The notes beneath the pieces are model-generated. The model saw nothing but the letters and a program-made list of their open reading frames with translations. It did not search any database and was not told the origin of the DNA. This document shows, in pieces, positions 48,860-58,625 of a stretch of 64,000 nucleotides of DNA. This DNA is from Strongyloides papillosus (taxonomy: Eukaryota; Nematoda; Chromadorea; Rhabditida; Strongyloididae), in assembly GCA_005656395.1 (NCBI GenBank), contig SRSI01000024.1, positions 1-64,000 on the forward strand, written 5' to 3'. Both the position numbers and the translations under genes were made by a program. Every line of letters begins with the position of its first letter. Positions within the stretch are counted from its first letter, which is position 1.

Positions 48860-50889
48860 ATTTACTCCCCCAAAAATAAAGGTTGGGCTCCAGTTGATGC
48901 CCATATAATTATAAATGAGAGAGGTTTGAGTGAATTCTAACAGGTAGTCTGAAAACATTGAAGATCCTTGAAATATAAAGTCCTTAATCGCTGAAGAAAC
49001 TGCTTTTTTCAAAAGTGATATAGTAGCATATCTTAAACATTTATCGATAGCAGCAATAATGGGGCATCTTTCAATAATTGTAGTGTCTTCATAGAGAATT
49101 TGGAATGGTTCAACGTCTTCATCTTCTGAAATGTTAATTTCATTTTCTCCCCCATGTAGAGAAGGAAGATGTCTGGAGAGAGTGCCAGCCAGTGCATTCT
49201 GAAATTCAGGCAAGTAGTTGACAGAAGCAGGGAAGGACTGAAGAATATTGTAAATGTATTTGTCATATTTAGGATCTTGTGATTCTCGAATGATGGATAA
49301 CAAGTTCTTATGATCACTGTAGATATGGACAGGGCAGCCTTGAATAAGTTCACCAAACAATGTTAGAGAGGCACCAATGGCTTTCAATTCAAGTACGACA
49401 ATGAGTGGAATAAAAGGGTAATCATATTGAACATGGGCAATTGTGTATGCATTCTGAAATTGTTGTTTGATAAGAGCAATCGATTGAAGTACCGAGTCTG
49501 GAATTGTAACGAAAGCCTTGGTATCTTTCTTTGGTGTATTGCTGATGAATTTCTTAATAATTGATTCAAGTACAGAGTAGCCCTTAATATAACGTTTGTA
49601 GAAATTGAAGATACCACGGAATTTCCGGAGCTGGTATGTACCTGTAGGACGTGAGAAGCTCGTGATAGTAGAGATAAATTTTGGGGCAATAGCAGTACCT
49701 TTTTCCGTAATCCTGTGACCAAGTAAGATCGTTTCATTTGATAAGAATTCAGATTTGTCAAGAGAAATCTTCAAATTGTGTGCAACAAGAGCCTTATAAG
49801 TTGAAATCACTTCATCAGAATGTAGAGATGCAGTGCCTTTGGTACGAATCCAAATGTCATTCTGAAATGCCATGCTCGGTGTGTCTGCTGAAACTTGATT
49901 GATAAGGGACTGAAGTGTTGCTGGTGAATTCCGTCCATCTTGTGGTAAACGAAGCTGAGAAAAGAGAACACCAGCAATGCGACCAACGATGGTTCGGTTA
50001 TCAACAGGATCAAGAGGAATTTGTGTGTATGCATTGCAGAGATCTAACCGACATATAAAATCGAATGTACCCATGGAGTGGAGAATTAAGTTAATCTTTG
50101 GTGATGTGTAATATATAGGAACCATAATTTCGTTAACAGGATGCATGTCTAGAGTCATCCAGATATCACCAGATTTCTTTTCTACAGGACGTAAGTTGCA
50201 AATGAATCGTGGTGCATATCGAGAAGCCACATTGTGAGAGATCATTTCTAAAACATGCTGTTTACATTTACCGCGTACAGTTGGATTCTGAATATCATAT
50301 CGTGGGTTCTTTTTCAAGTGAGATTGCTTAAATTCTATCTTTGGTGCTGAAATCGAGCAACAGCTCAAATCAAGAGAGTCTGCACTAACCACTGAAGGAG
50401 TCTCTGAGAGTATTCTATTTTTTTGAGAGGTCTGATTACATTCAATAGCATTAATTTCTACTTTGTTTGGTGAGAAGAGGAAGGAGATTCGTAATTTCTG
50501 AAGTTCGGACTGGCCAATAATGATGTCACTTGAGGCATTATTGATGATAACAGGATAGCAGTAGCAGAGTCGATTACCAAGAGTGATAAGAAGTTTATTC
50601 CGAGCAGTAATTGCAGAAGACTGGGTGTTGAGGTACTTGATGTCTACAGTGTCTGTGCCTTTTTCAATATTAAGTGATTTCGCTAAAGTTGAAGATATTG
50701 CAGTACAGGTACTACCCGTATCAAATAAGGCAGAGATTGATTTTGATACACTTCCTGAAGCAATTTGAACAGTTTTATATGATTGTAGCAGAGATTGAGA
50801 GTCTAAAGTATTGGTGAAATTGGTTTCGTGGAAGAGAGGAGAGCTGGGGTTTGAATTGCCTGGAACAAGTCCAGGCCTACCTAGTTTCC
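48842..50889 (-). CDS. pol: Protease-RT-RNase H of the compact element, catalytic residues altered
   Basis: Entered by -1 frameshifting from gag; open throughout, with the first internal Met of the RT part at 50392. Protease: LFDTGST (near 50720), catalytic triad kept. RT: the order of motifs is recognisable (WMTLDMHPVN, FICRLDLCNAYTQIPL), but the palm motif is FQND instead of Y/FxDD (49855-49866). RNase H: the first Asp is Glu (VVLELKAIGASL), while YSDHKNLL is kept. After RNase H comes only about 120 aa of unrecognised sequence; the integrase zinc finger and DDE core are missing. An uninterrupted ORF with lost catalytic residues suggests a non-autonomous element. Confidence 0.8.
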
Positions 50890-50890
50890 C
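50858..50890 (-). promoter_or_regulatory. -1 frameshift signal of the compact gypsy element
   Basis: Heptamer G-GGA-AAC at 50890-50884 in gag phase, with the TAG stop immediately after. The 7-nt spacer TAGGTAG leads into the hairpin GCCTGGA-CTTGT-TCCAGGC (50876-50858, perfect 7-bp stem). GGGAAAC is an established slippery sequence in retroviral gag/pro junctions. Confidence 0.85.
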
Positions 50891-51822
50891 TGGTTCAAAC
50901 TGACGGTTGGATTTGGAGTTGGTTTCTTACGATAATCACCTTGTGGCAAACCAGATTGTTTACGACGACATTGTGAAGCGATGTGTCCTGAAATCATACA
51001 GTGGTCACAAGAAACGTTTGACTGAAGCTTGAATTTTCTGTCTTTGTTCAAAAGTGCCATACGACTGACTTCAGAGATGATTGTAGAGATTGTGGTATCC
51101 GTGTGAGATTGACTAAGATAGGTCCATACATTCTCATGTTTGCTAAATGCCTCCATAAGTCTCAAGATTACTGAAGCCTTTTTCTCAGCCATCGGTTTGT
51201 TCTTGTAAGCACGATCCGCAAGTTCTCTTAGCTTAGTGAAGGATTCTTCTGAAGGTAAGACTTTGTAGGAAATGTACTCCATCATAAAAACGGCGGGAGG
51301 AACAGGCGGGAAAAGGTCAATCAAAGCGCTTTTGTATTGTTCGTACGTAAGCTCATCCATGTCTGGTAGAAGTTCCTTGGTCTCAGTAGTACATCGTAAT
51401 CTCAAGAGTCTTATCCTTGTAGCTCTATCTTGTTCGTCAATTTGGTCCAGAAACATTGCCTCCTCCATTTCATTAATGAATCTTCCGATACTTCTAGTTT
51501 TGCTCTTGTAGTCGAATAATTGGACTTGTAAGCAGCAATCGTAACTTCTTGCAGTATTCGCTGGAGTAGTATTTGTCATCTGAAGTGATAAAAAATTATT
51601 ACTAAAGTTTGAAATTTTCTTAGGACAAATTAAATAATTTTGTAATAATTGGGATGTGCACTTGGTTCCAAATTTCTTTTCCATACAAAACCGAAGTAGC
51701 CATGCTTTGTTCAGAGATGGTGGTGTCGCGTCTGCAGCTTCACGTTTGAGAGAGGTTGATGGGAGCTTAGATAGTCTGTTGAATTCATATAGAAGTAATT
51801 CTGAAGTTACTACTGGGGTCAT
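50881..51822 (-). CDS. gag: Gag of the compact gypsy element
   Basis: 313 aa from the ATG at 51822, only about 15-18 nt after the 5' LTR. The C-terminal CCHC zinc knuckle CDHCMISGHIASQC is followed by RRKQSGLPQGDY, matching the Gag at 60492 (CKFCNFSGHSEEQC, RKAAGLEKKDY). The central part contains LTYEQYKSALIDLFP, again paralleled there (TYEQYKQIIQNKFP). It is therefore the same gypsy clade as the right-end element. Confidence 0.85.
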   Translation of the reverse strand: MTPVVTSELLLYEFNRLSKLPSTSLKREAADATPPSLNKAWLLRFCMEKKFGTKCTSQLLQNYLICPKKISNFSNNFLSLQMTNTTPANTARSYDCCLQVQLFDYKSKTRSIGRFINEMEEAMFLDQIDEQDRATRIRLLRLRCTTETKELLPDMDELTYEQYKSALIDLFPPVPPAVFMMEYISYKVLPSEESFTKLRELADRAYKNKPMAEKKASVILRLMEAFSKHENVWTYLSQSHTDTTISTIISEVSRMALLNKDRKFKLQSNVSCDHCMISGHIASQCRRKQSGLPQGDYRKKPTPNPTVSLNQGN

Positions 51823-51837
51823 GTTGATGACGTTAGT

Positions 51838-51966
51838 AGTTGAAAATTTTATTCTGAGAGAAGTGGATAATAAATGAAATAATAAAAAGTGTAACTAAAA
51901 CTGGGAGATAACTCCCCAATAAACAAAGGTCTTACAAAGAATTAAAAATTATGCATAATTTTTACT
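51838..51966 (-). repeat. 5' LTR of the compact gypsy element
   Basis: In sense orientation it contains TGCATAATTTTTAATTC near its start and ends AATTTTCA(ACT). The end resembles the sequence before the gag of the right-end element (TAATAAAAATTTTCA). Confidence 0.8.
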
Positions 51967-52021
51967 TAAAACAAATTTATTAAATAAATTTCATTAACAA
52001 TAAATAAAATCAAAAATTTTA

Positions 52022-52337
52022 TTAAACCTCCTTAAAGGAGGTTGGAAGTGGAGGAGGCGATGGTGGTGGTGTTGGTGGTGCTCCTGGGGCACCATTCTCC
52101 TCATCATAGTTGGTGGAGCCACAGTGGGGGCAAGGGCCCTTCTTGGAGGCTTTCGCCCATCTCTTAACCCTCCGATATCCAGCTGCCACTAACATTAGAA
52201 CAAAAAATTCTAATAATGGCCGGCAGTATCCCATTATTTGGATGGCCAATAAGGCCCAGGCTGTCATTTCTCCTTTAAATGCTCCAGAGACTCCAGCAGC
52301 AGTAGTGGTAGTTGGGGCAGATGTTGTTGGTTGGTAG
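52022..52337 (-). CDS. Small membrane protein ORF, Thr-rich head, Cys pair and Pro-rich tail
   Basis: Part of a 173-codon frame (52543-52022). The convincing part is the last 105 residues: PTTSAPTTTTAAG, a hydrophobic segment (TAWALLAIQIMG... LLEFFVLMLVAAG), a basic stretch RRVKRWAKASKKG, CPHCGSTNYDE, and a proline-rich end. Its DNA is far GC-richer than its surroundings. The upstream part of the frame spans a GTAAGT...TTTTTTTCAG sequence that looks like an intron near 52375-52410, though its phase does not fit cleanly. It could be a spliced host or element gene. No family recognised. Confidence 0.45.
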
Positions 52338-52718
52338 CCATGGCGGCTACACAGTTCCCCATAATTACTGAAAAAAAATATATTGTAATGCCAGACAAAA
52401 TAAAAACTTACACAGCTGGCATCTTTTACTTCTGACCAAAGCAATGAAAAAAAAAAATGAATAAGAATAGTTCTTAAAGCTTTATATACAAAAAAAAAAT
52501 ATTGATGATTACAAAAAGAAGCATTGATGGATAAAAATGTCAATGATCAAATACCAAATTATTATTATATGCCTATCTTCTTGCTATTGAAAAAAAAAAC
52601 ATTAAGAATATTAAAGAAAAAATCAAATATCAAATACCAGAAATATTATTTCTAACTTCTTCTAACTGCTATTTAACAAATACATTTCCAGATCGCTACA
52701 AAGTAGCTGAAAAGGGGA

Positions 52719-52887
52719 TGTAACGCCCCATGGAAGGCGTTCTCAAATGATAATATAAAAGCTAATAGAAAATTCATTTTAATTCATTAGAAGTAAAGTT
52801 GTAACCTAATTTTATTAAATAAAGTATTTACTTATACATATTGTTAATTCATAATCAAGAGAATCGCACCTCTATAAAAAAGCAACA
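52719..52887 (+). repeat. 3' LTR of the 14.2-kb element
   Basis: One mismatch to 38649-38817; followed by the CTGT target duplication and the continuation of the 186-bp tandem repeat. Confidence 0.9.
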
Positions 52888-53275
52888 CTGTCTTCATAGA
52901 TAGTCTGGAAGTCTCAAAATCAAATATTTTGTGTCGACAATTTCGAGTCATTTTACAAAAAAAGTTGATGCAAAAAATTATTCAAGTATAAATATCTGAC
53001 TAACAAAGATAGATATTAAAAATCCATCAGATCAAATTAAAGAATTAACTCTTGGCTACAAAATAAGCTATTTACTATATTTATAGGTAGTCTGAGAGCT
53101 TCAATAAAGATTATTTTCTATAAACAGTCAAGTATGTCAAAAATTAAAAAAACAATTTTTAAAGATTAATAACTCAATTTTAAAACAAGATATTAGAAAT
53201 CCGTCAGATGTGATTGAAGAATAAAGTCTTTGCTACAAAATGAGTTATTGACCATATTCATAGGTAGTCTGTACA
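52888..53275. repeat. 186-bp tandem repeat, right part
   Basis: Continues the array of 38375-38648. The diagnostic GGTAGTCTG motif is near 52900 (AGATAGTCTGG), 53087 and 53265, and AGATATTA(A/G)AAATCC near 53017 and 53191. Confidence 0.65.
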
Positions 53276-53859
53276 GAAAAAAAAAGGACAAATTTTGACA
53301 AATCTATCTATAATGAAAAAAAATGTCCCATCATTTTAAAAAATTGAATATTATTCAAATTTTAAAATTATCAAGCAATAGCATAAATTTTTAAACAACG
53401 TAAAATATTAGGTTGTCGCTTACTTTTTGCCGTTATTTTACAAAGATATATATGTTTAACTTTTTAAATTAATGTGACTTTTTTTAATTTTGATATTTTT
53501 TATGACATTATGCCCATTTAGATCTTAACTTGTTTTTTTATTTTATAAAATATGCTATTAAAGGTCAATTTCGTGTAAAATTATTGATGTTTTAATAAAG
53601 ATCATTATTTTAAACAATCTATTAAGGACAATAAGTTTAAAAATTTCACAACAATAATAAAAAAAAACAGTAATTATTTACTCACACAAAGTATTATTAA
53701 TTAAAAATATTACTTTAGTATTCGTTCTTATTTTAAATTAAAATATGTAAACGTTATTTTTCTACTATAAATAAAAATCTATATTATTTTATAACTTTTC
53801 ATAATTTTGATTTTTAAAGATGATCTTTTAAAGACAAGGAAAATGAAATTTGACAGTCA
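53276..53859. other. Fragment of the GTGGGACA/TTTGCAAAC inverted-repeat family and AT-rich DNA
   Basis: The start (AAAGGACAAATTTTGACAAA at about 53290) is the reverse-complement counterpart of about 33300-33350. The remainder is AT-rich with no ORF. Confidence 0.4.
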
Positions 53860-54461
53860 ACTACATTAAATATGCTACATATTTGTAAAATTTGCTACAT
53901 CTTATGACATTTTGCGTCATCTTTTTGACCAATTTGCGCTATCTTTGTACATTTTGTGCCATCTTTTTTAGCAATTTGACCATCTTAGTACATTTTTGCG
54001 ACATGTATTTTTCATACCAAATAAATTATCTTTCAACATAATTTAGGTATGTTAATGAGTAAAATAATATTATTAAAATAAAGTGGAATTGAATCGGAAA
54101 AAGTGACTTTCGCTTGTCCATTGGGTAACAAAAATGATTTTTTTGAGAAACATACATAATATGGGCAAGCGAAAAAGCACTCTTTTTTATTTTTTACTAA
54201 CTTATTTTTTGATTATTCCATTGAATTCAGTTCACACACGGCATCGCACTTTACAGCGACCCCTACCCTAATTTAGTTAAAAAAAAGACGATGGAAATTA
54301 ACTTGCCCGTGGTCACCAATGATCAAGCGAAATGACATTAAAAAAAAGGAAAAAATATGAGTAACCATGGACAAGCGAATGTCTACCGTCTGAAAAAAGA
54401 TGGCGCAAAATGTCATAAGATGTAGCAAATTTTACAAAGATGTAGCATATTTGATGTAGAT
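53860..54461. mobile_element. Palindromic MITE-like element with a nested inverted-repeat element
   Basis: Outer arms 53860-53927 and 54395-54461 are inverted copies over about 67 bp with few mismatches and contain GCTACATCTTATGACATTTT. Internal variants of the arm (GCGCTATCTTTGTACATTTT) follow the left arm. Inside, 54105-54383 has its own inverted ends (GACTTTCGCTTGTCCA / TGGACAAGCGAATGTC), the family also seen at 17731-19098. Confidence 0.65.
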
Positions 54462-54819
54462 AACTCTTAAATTCTGGGGTTCAAAGACATTATGAAAACA
54501 ATTTAGATTATCAAATGTGAAAATTTCATAGAATACAATTTATAATAATTCAAACGATTGAAAAATATTTAAAAAATGTACTGTAATATTTTAAAAATGT
54601 TTTTTTTATAAAAGTGTTTGTAATTTTACATAGAATTAAATTCTAACCTTGTATTAAAAATGTATTGTAGAAAACAACTTATGTTCTAGAATAAAAGTAG
54701 TATACTAAAAAAAGAGAAACTTATTTTAATGATTCACTAATTATTGTTTTAATTTTTCATCTACAAAATAATTGCGATAAAATTAGACGCAAATCAAGAA
54801 AAATCAAATTTTTTTAGGT

Positions 54820-55540
54820 GGGACAAATTGTTACATTTTATGCAAACTTGTGTCTTTTTTTTCTGTGTGTGTTTTTAAAACAAAATCAACTTTAACCGAC
54901 AAATTTGGCATTCTTTGAAGTCTATGAAAAAATTAGGGATTTTGTTTTCACCGATATCATATATTTTTTAGAAAATATTTAATAGTTAAAAAATTTACAT
55001 CATGTAGATAAATAAATTATACCAAAACCAGTAAATTCAAATAGTTACCTTTTTTAGTTGTTTTTCTAAAAACTATTAATAAAGCACAAATATTAAATAC
55101 TTCTGTTTGTCTATACTATATTATTTATTTCAAAAATGAGATGTGGATGTTATAATAATTTAAGAATTATTGAAATTTTTTTCTTTAATTTAAACAAAAA
55201 AGTTCTTTTAAAAATATTGGATTTATATTAAATAATTAATGTTTAATAATTTTTTAATTTTCTATGTAATTTTTATATGCGAAATAGTGAGACAAAATTA
55301 GTCGCAAATAAAGAAAATTTGAATTTTATTTGGTGGGACAAATTTATTACATTTTTTGCAAACCTGTGTTTTTTTTTGTGTGTAGCATATGTAATGTAAT
55401 TGATAACAACCCCACACTTTTTGGCAATTTTTATTTATTTTGATAATTTATTGCCTGAAGAAAAAATTATTATTTAAAACTTTCATTAAAAATGATGAGG
55501 TATAAAATCTATTAATATAACAATAAAATACACAGGGGGA
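54820..55540. repeat. Two copies of the GTGGGACAAAT...GCAAAC...TGTGT terminal repeat
   Basis: GTGGGACAAATTGTTACATT (about 54817) and GTGGGACAAATTTATTACAT (about 55333) are each followed by a TTTTGCAAAC(T/C)TGTGT run and a T-rich GTGTGT end. They are ends of the inverted-repeat family also seen at 32.9-35.7 kb. The rest is AT-rich with no gene. Confidence 0.4.
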
Positions 55541-55769
55541 TCTCAGGAATGTTCTCATCTTATATATAAATAACCTGTTACTGAGAGTAATCAATTAACT
55601 AAAAGTTATTTTAGAATTTTCCGTCAAAAACATAATTAATTTTTGCACAAAATAATAGTATCCAGTATAAAAGGGTGTTGACAACAAATAATTTAACAAA
55701 TATTATTGAATCCTCTGAAACCAGCGCTTTTGCTCAAAAAATTCTCTATATCTAGTATTTTTTACCTAT

Positions 55770-56215
55770 GAATACCTCATGAAACCTCTGAATTTGAAAT
55801 TTTATCTTCGAATTTCCAGAATCCTATGTTTCCATTCATAAATTCTCATTTTTTCGTCCATGAGTCCTATATGGAACCCCCAATTCGAGACAAAAATTTT
55901 CAAATTTCAGAATCCCATGTTTCCATCCATAAATCCTCTGAATCCTTATTTTTCTATCTATGAAACCCGTCTGGAATCTTTAAATCCGAGATAAAAATTT
56001 TTAATTTCAGAATCACATATTCCCATCCTTGAATCCTCTGAATCTCTAATTTTTCATCCATGAAAACCGTATGGAACGCCCGAATCCGAGATAAATATTT
56101 CTAAATTTCAGAATCCCATGTTTTCATCAATGAATCCTCTGAATCCTTAATTTTTCATCCATGAAAACCATATGGAACGCACGAATCCGACATTAAAAAT
56201 TTTTGAATCCCTAAA
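55770..56215. repeat. Roughly 100-bp tandem minisatellite
   Basis: Copies begin CAGAATCC(C/T)ATGTTTCCAT at about 55819, 55908, 56006 and 56109. Each contains CCTCTGAATC, TTTTTC(A/G)TCCATGA and TATGGAAC...CCGA, with moderate divergence. Confidence 0.7.
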
Positions 56216-56224
56216 TCAACCAAT

Positions 56225-56455
56225 ATAATGAAAATGATTAAATCGACCAAATTTATAATAAAAATGAAAATATCAATTTAATTAAAATGATGAATTTTAT
56301 AATAAAAACGAAAAAAATCAATTTTATTAAAATGATGAATTTTATAGTAAAAATGAAAAAACCGATTTTTATTAAAATGATGAATTTTATAATAAAAATG
56401 AAAAAAACCGATTTTTATTAAAATGATGAATTTTATCAATTTTATAGTAAAATTA
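56225..56455. repeat. 45-bp AT-rich tandem repeat, array 1
   Basis: Repeats of AATTTTATAATAAAAATGAA plus AAAA(A/C)CGATTTTTATTAAAATGATG, about five copies. Frames are open by chance because the unit lacks stops. Confidence 0.75.
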
Positions 56456-56875
56456 TTTAAGTTTTGTTGGTGCCTAGTTTCAGTTAAAAGACAGTATAGA
56501 AGGTTTAACACACACACAAATTAGTATTTTATTATTATACGCTTTTACAATATAAAGACAAGTGCTAAAAATGGCCACCTAATGACAATTTGTTAATTAT
56601 AAGATTCTTGGGAACTTACTTTTAGCTACACAAAGTACAATTTAAACACTAATAAACAATATAATTAGAATCCTCTACGTCCCCTTGAATCTTACACTAA
56701 AATAAAAGGAATTAGGTTAGTATAATACTTAATACAATAAAAAAACAATGACATAGTGTTTTTACAAAATGACAACTATTTTGAAATCTTTTGTTTATAT
56801 ATTTAACTGTAAAAGATATTTTCTTTACAGGATCAAAACAAAGGCAAATGAGAAGTGTTAAGATTACTTCTCTTT

Positions 56876-57258
56876 TACTTTATAATAAAAATGAAAAAAA
56901 TTAATTTTATTAAAATTATGAATTTTATCAATTTTATAATAAAAATGAAAAAAACGATTTTTAATAAAATTATGAATTTTATAATAAAAATGAAAAAAAC
57001 GATTTTTATTAAAATTATTAATTTTATAATAAAAATGAAAAAAAACGATTTTTATTAAAATGATGAATTTTATAATAAAAATGAAAAAAACGATTTTTAT
57101 TAAAATGATAAATTTTATCAATTTTATTAAAATTATGAATTTTATCAATTTTATAATAAAAATGAAAAAAATTAATTTTATTAAAATGATGAATTTTATA
57201 ATAAAAATGAAAAAAACGATTTTTATTAAAAAGATGAATTTTATCAATTTTCTATAAC
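56876..57258. repeat. 45-bp AT-rich tandem repeat, array 2
   Basis: Same unit as 56225-56455, about eight copies including short internal variants with ATTTTATCAATTTTAT. The ORFs here (IKMKKTIFIKI-type) are repeat artefacts. The 420 bp between the arrays is unrelated AT-rich DNA. Confidence 0.75.
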
Positions 57259-57284
57259 AAAAAGAAATATGAAAAAAAATTTGT

Positions 57285-57976
57285 CTTTAACATAACTCTT
57301 TTCAAAGTTAACCGATTTTAATGGATAAATAGCCAAAAGATGTGTTTTTTTCTAACTTAGGGAAGAAAATAGGTCTTAAATGTTTTGGGCTATAATTGGC
57401 CAAGTTATCTTTAAAAAACATCCTTTTTAAGGGCCTTTTTTACATAGTTTTGTTACTCGACTAACTCTCCTCAAAGTTAACGAAATAAATTGCTTTATAT
57501 ATCATTCGAAAGATATAATTCCAGAATAGTGCGGAAGCCTAATAATATTGAATTTGATTTATAATTGGCCGAGTTATGGGCCAAAGAGTGGTGACCATTT
57601 TGAAAAAACATCTTAAAAGTTAAATAGTCATAACTCAAGCATAACTTGACGAAAAGAAACGAAATATTATCCATTATATAGTTCTACGTCTAACTTAAAA
57701 AATAAGGGTCTAACGAAGTTTTTAGCTCAACTACGAAAGAAGTTATATTAATTTAAATGTCGGTTTTTTTGCCTTTTTTCCATTTTTATTGTAAAAATCA
57801 ATTTTGTTCCAAACATAACTCTTTTCAAACTTGGTCAATTGTTATGGTCAAATAGTCGTTTGATGTATTTTTTCTTAACTTAGGGGGGAAGATAAGTTAC
57901 AAAACTTTTCGTCTACAATTTGACCAAGTTATGTTTAAAAAACACCAATTTTTCGACACATTTTTGTATAGTTTTT
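57285..57976. repeat. Diverged satellite with AACATAACTCTTTTCAAA units
   Basis: AACATAACTCTTTTCAAAGT (about 57290), AACTCTCCTCAAAGTTAACG (57463) and AACATAACTCTTTTCAAACT (about 57811) recur, with TTAGGG(A/G)(A/G)GAA and AATTGGCC(A/G)AGTTAT between. The array continues at 58635 (AATAACTCTTTTTAAAGTTAA) beyond the fold-back element. Confidence 0.6.
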
Positions 57977-58625
57977 GGTGTCTAGACAACTCGACATAAG
58001 ACAACTCGACATAGGACAACTCGACATTAGGACAACTCAACATTAAGACAACTCGACATTAGGACAATTGAACGTAAAAATTTTTTTTAAGTTAGAAATG
58101 ATATAATGCAGCTAATTTATCTGAATTACACATAAAACTTATTTCATAAAATTTGCTAAGAATTTCTTTTGTGCAGTTATACGTCTTTTCAAATTTTTTT
58201 TTGAAAAAACTTCAGATACTTCACCAAGTAGTTGTTTATTTATTGTATTATTAGGTAAGAAATTCCTACAATTTTAGGCATTCAATCAATTTATATATTG
58301 TAGGATGATTTTCATTTACCATACGGCCAAAAATCGAATTGAAAGATTCCGCATAATTGTTAGCAAGGTTTAAATTGTAGTTCAAAATATAATTGTATTC
58401 GTCCCATAATTTTAAACTAAAGTGTTGATCTTAATTTTTGTATCTTATGCTTAAAATTTTTTTTATTATTTGAATTTAAATATTTTTTAAGACCCGTAGA
58501 GTTGTCTATAATGTCGAGTTGTCTTAATGTCGAGTTGTCTTAATGTCGAGTTGTCTCAATGTCGAGTTGTCTTAATGTCGAGTTGTCCTATGTCGAGTTG
58601 TCCAATGTCGAGAAGTCTATGAACC
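57977..58625 (-). mobile_element. Fold-back Mutator-like (MULE) element
   Basis: A 9-bp duplication ATAGTTTTT flanks it (57968-57976, 58626-58634). Ends GGTGTCTAGACAACTCGAC and the reverse complement of GTCGAGAAGTCTATGAACC are inverted copies. The arms are tandem 15-16-mers: about six GACAACTCGACATTA-type units on the left and about seven inverted units (TAATGTCGAGTTGTC) on the right. A minus-strand segment near 58265-58425 encodes LANNYAESFNSIFGR and HPTIYKLIECL, resembling the C-terminal part of MULE transposases; it is interrupted, so the copy is dead or non-autonomous. Confidence 0.7.

Larger units (their letters stand above)
48731..51966 (-). mobile_element. Compact gypsy element without integrase, near-identical LTRs
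   Basis: 129-bp repeats at 51838-51966 (5') and 48731-48859 (3') differ at one visible position. Between them, minus strand: gag, -1 frameshift signal, protease-RT-RNase H, then directly the 3' LTR. No integrase is encoded. The LTR contains a 22-bp palindrome centred on TGCA and a GGGAG/CTCCC hairpin. Target duplication not found. Confidence 0.8.
38649..52887 (+). mobile_element. 14.2-kb LTR-bounded insertion (Ty3/gypsy-type) with nested elements
   Basis: 169-bp LTRs (38649-38817, 52719-52887) differ at one position. CTGT is duplicated at 38645-38648 and 52888-52891. A TGG directly follows the left LTR (candidate primer-binding site), and a purine run GAAAAGGGGA (52709-52718) precedes the right one (polypurine tract). 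Inside, on the + strand, are the Gag-protease ORF and a truncated RT. The rest is foreign: related LTR fragments (44362-44887), an inverted-repeat element (47218-48173), a minus-strand gypsy element (48731-51966) and a small ORF (52022-52337). Confidence 0.8.

Noticed and set aside
53860..54461. CRISPR-like repeat array, because of recurring short motifs
   Set aside because: Repeats are inverted and irregular without unique equal-length spacers, in eukaryotic DNA.
56278..57257. Open frames of 60-127 codons (IKMKKTIF / HFNKNRFFHFYYK types)
   Set aside because: Direct products of a 45-bp tandem repeat lacking stops; open on both strands, so not genes.
57977..58080. Spaced GACAACTCGACAT repeats as a CRISPR or protein-binding array
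   Set aside because: Contiguous tandem units mirrored at the other end, and a 9-bp target duplication, mark it as the arm of a fold-back transposon.
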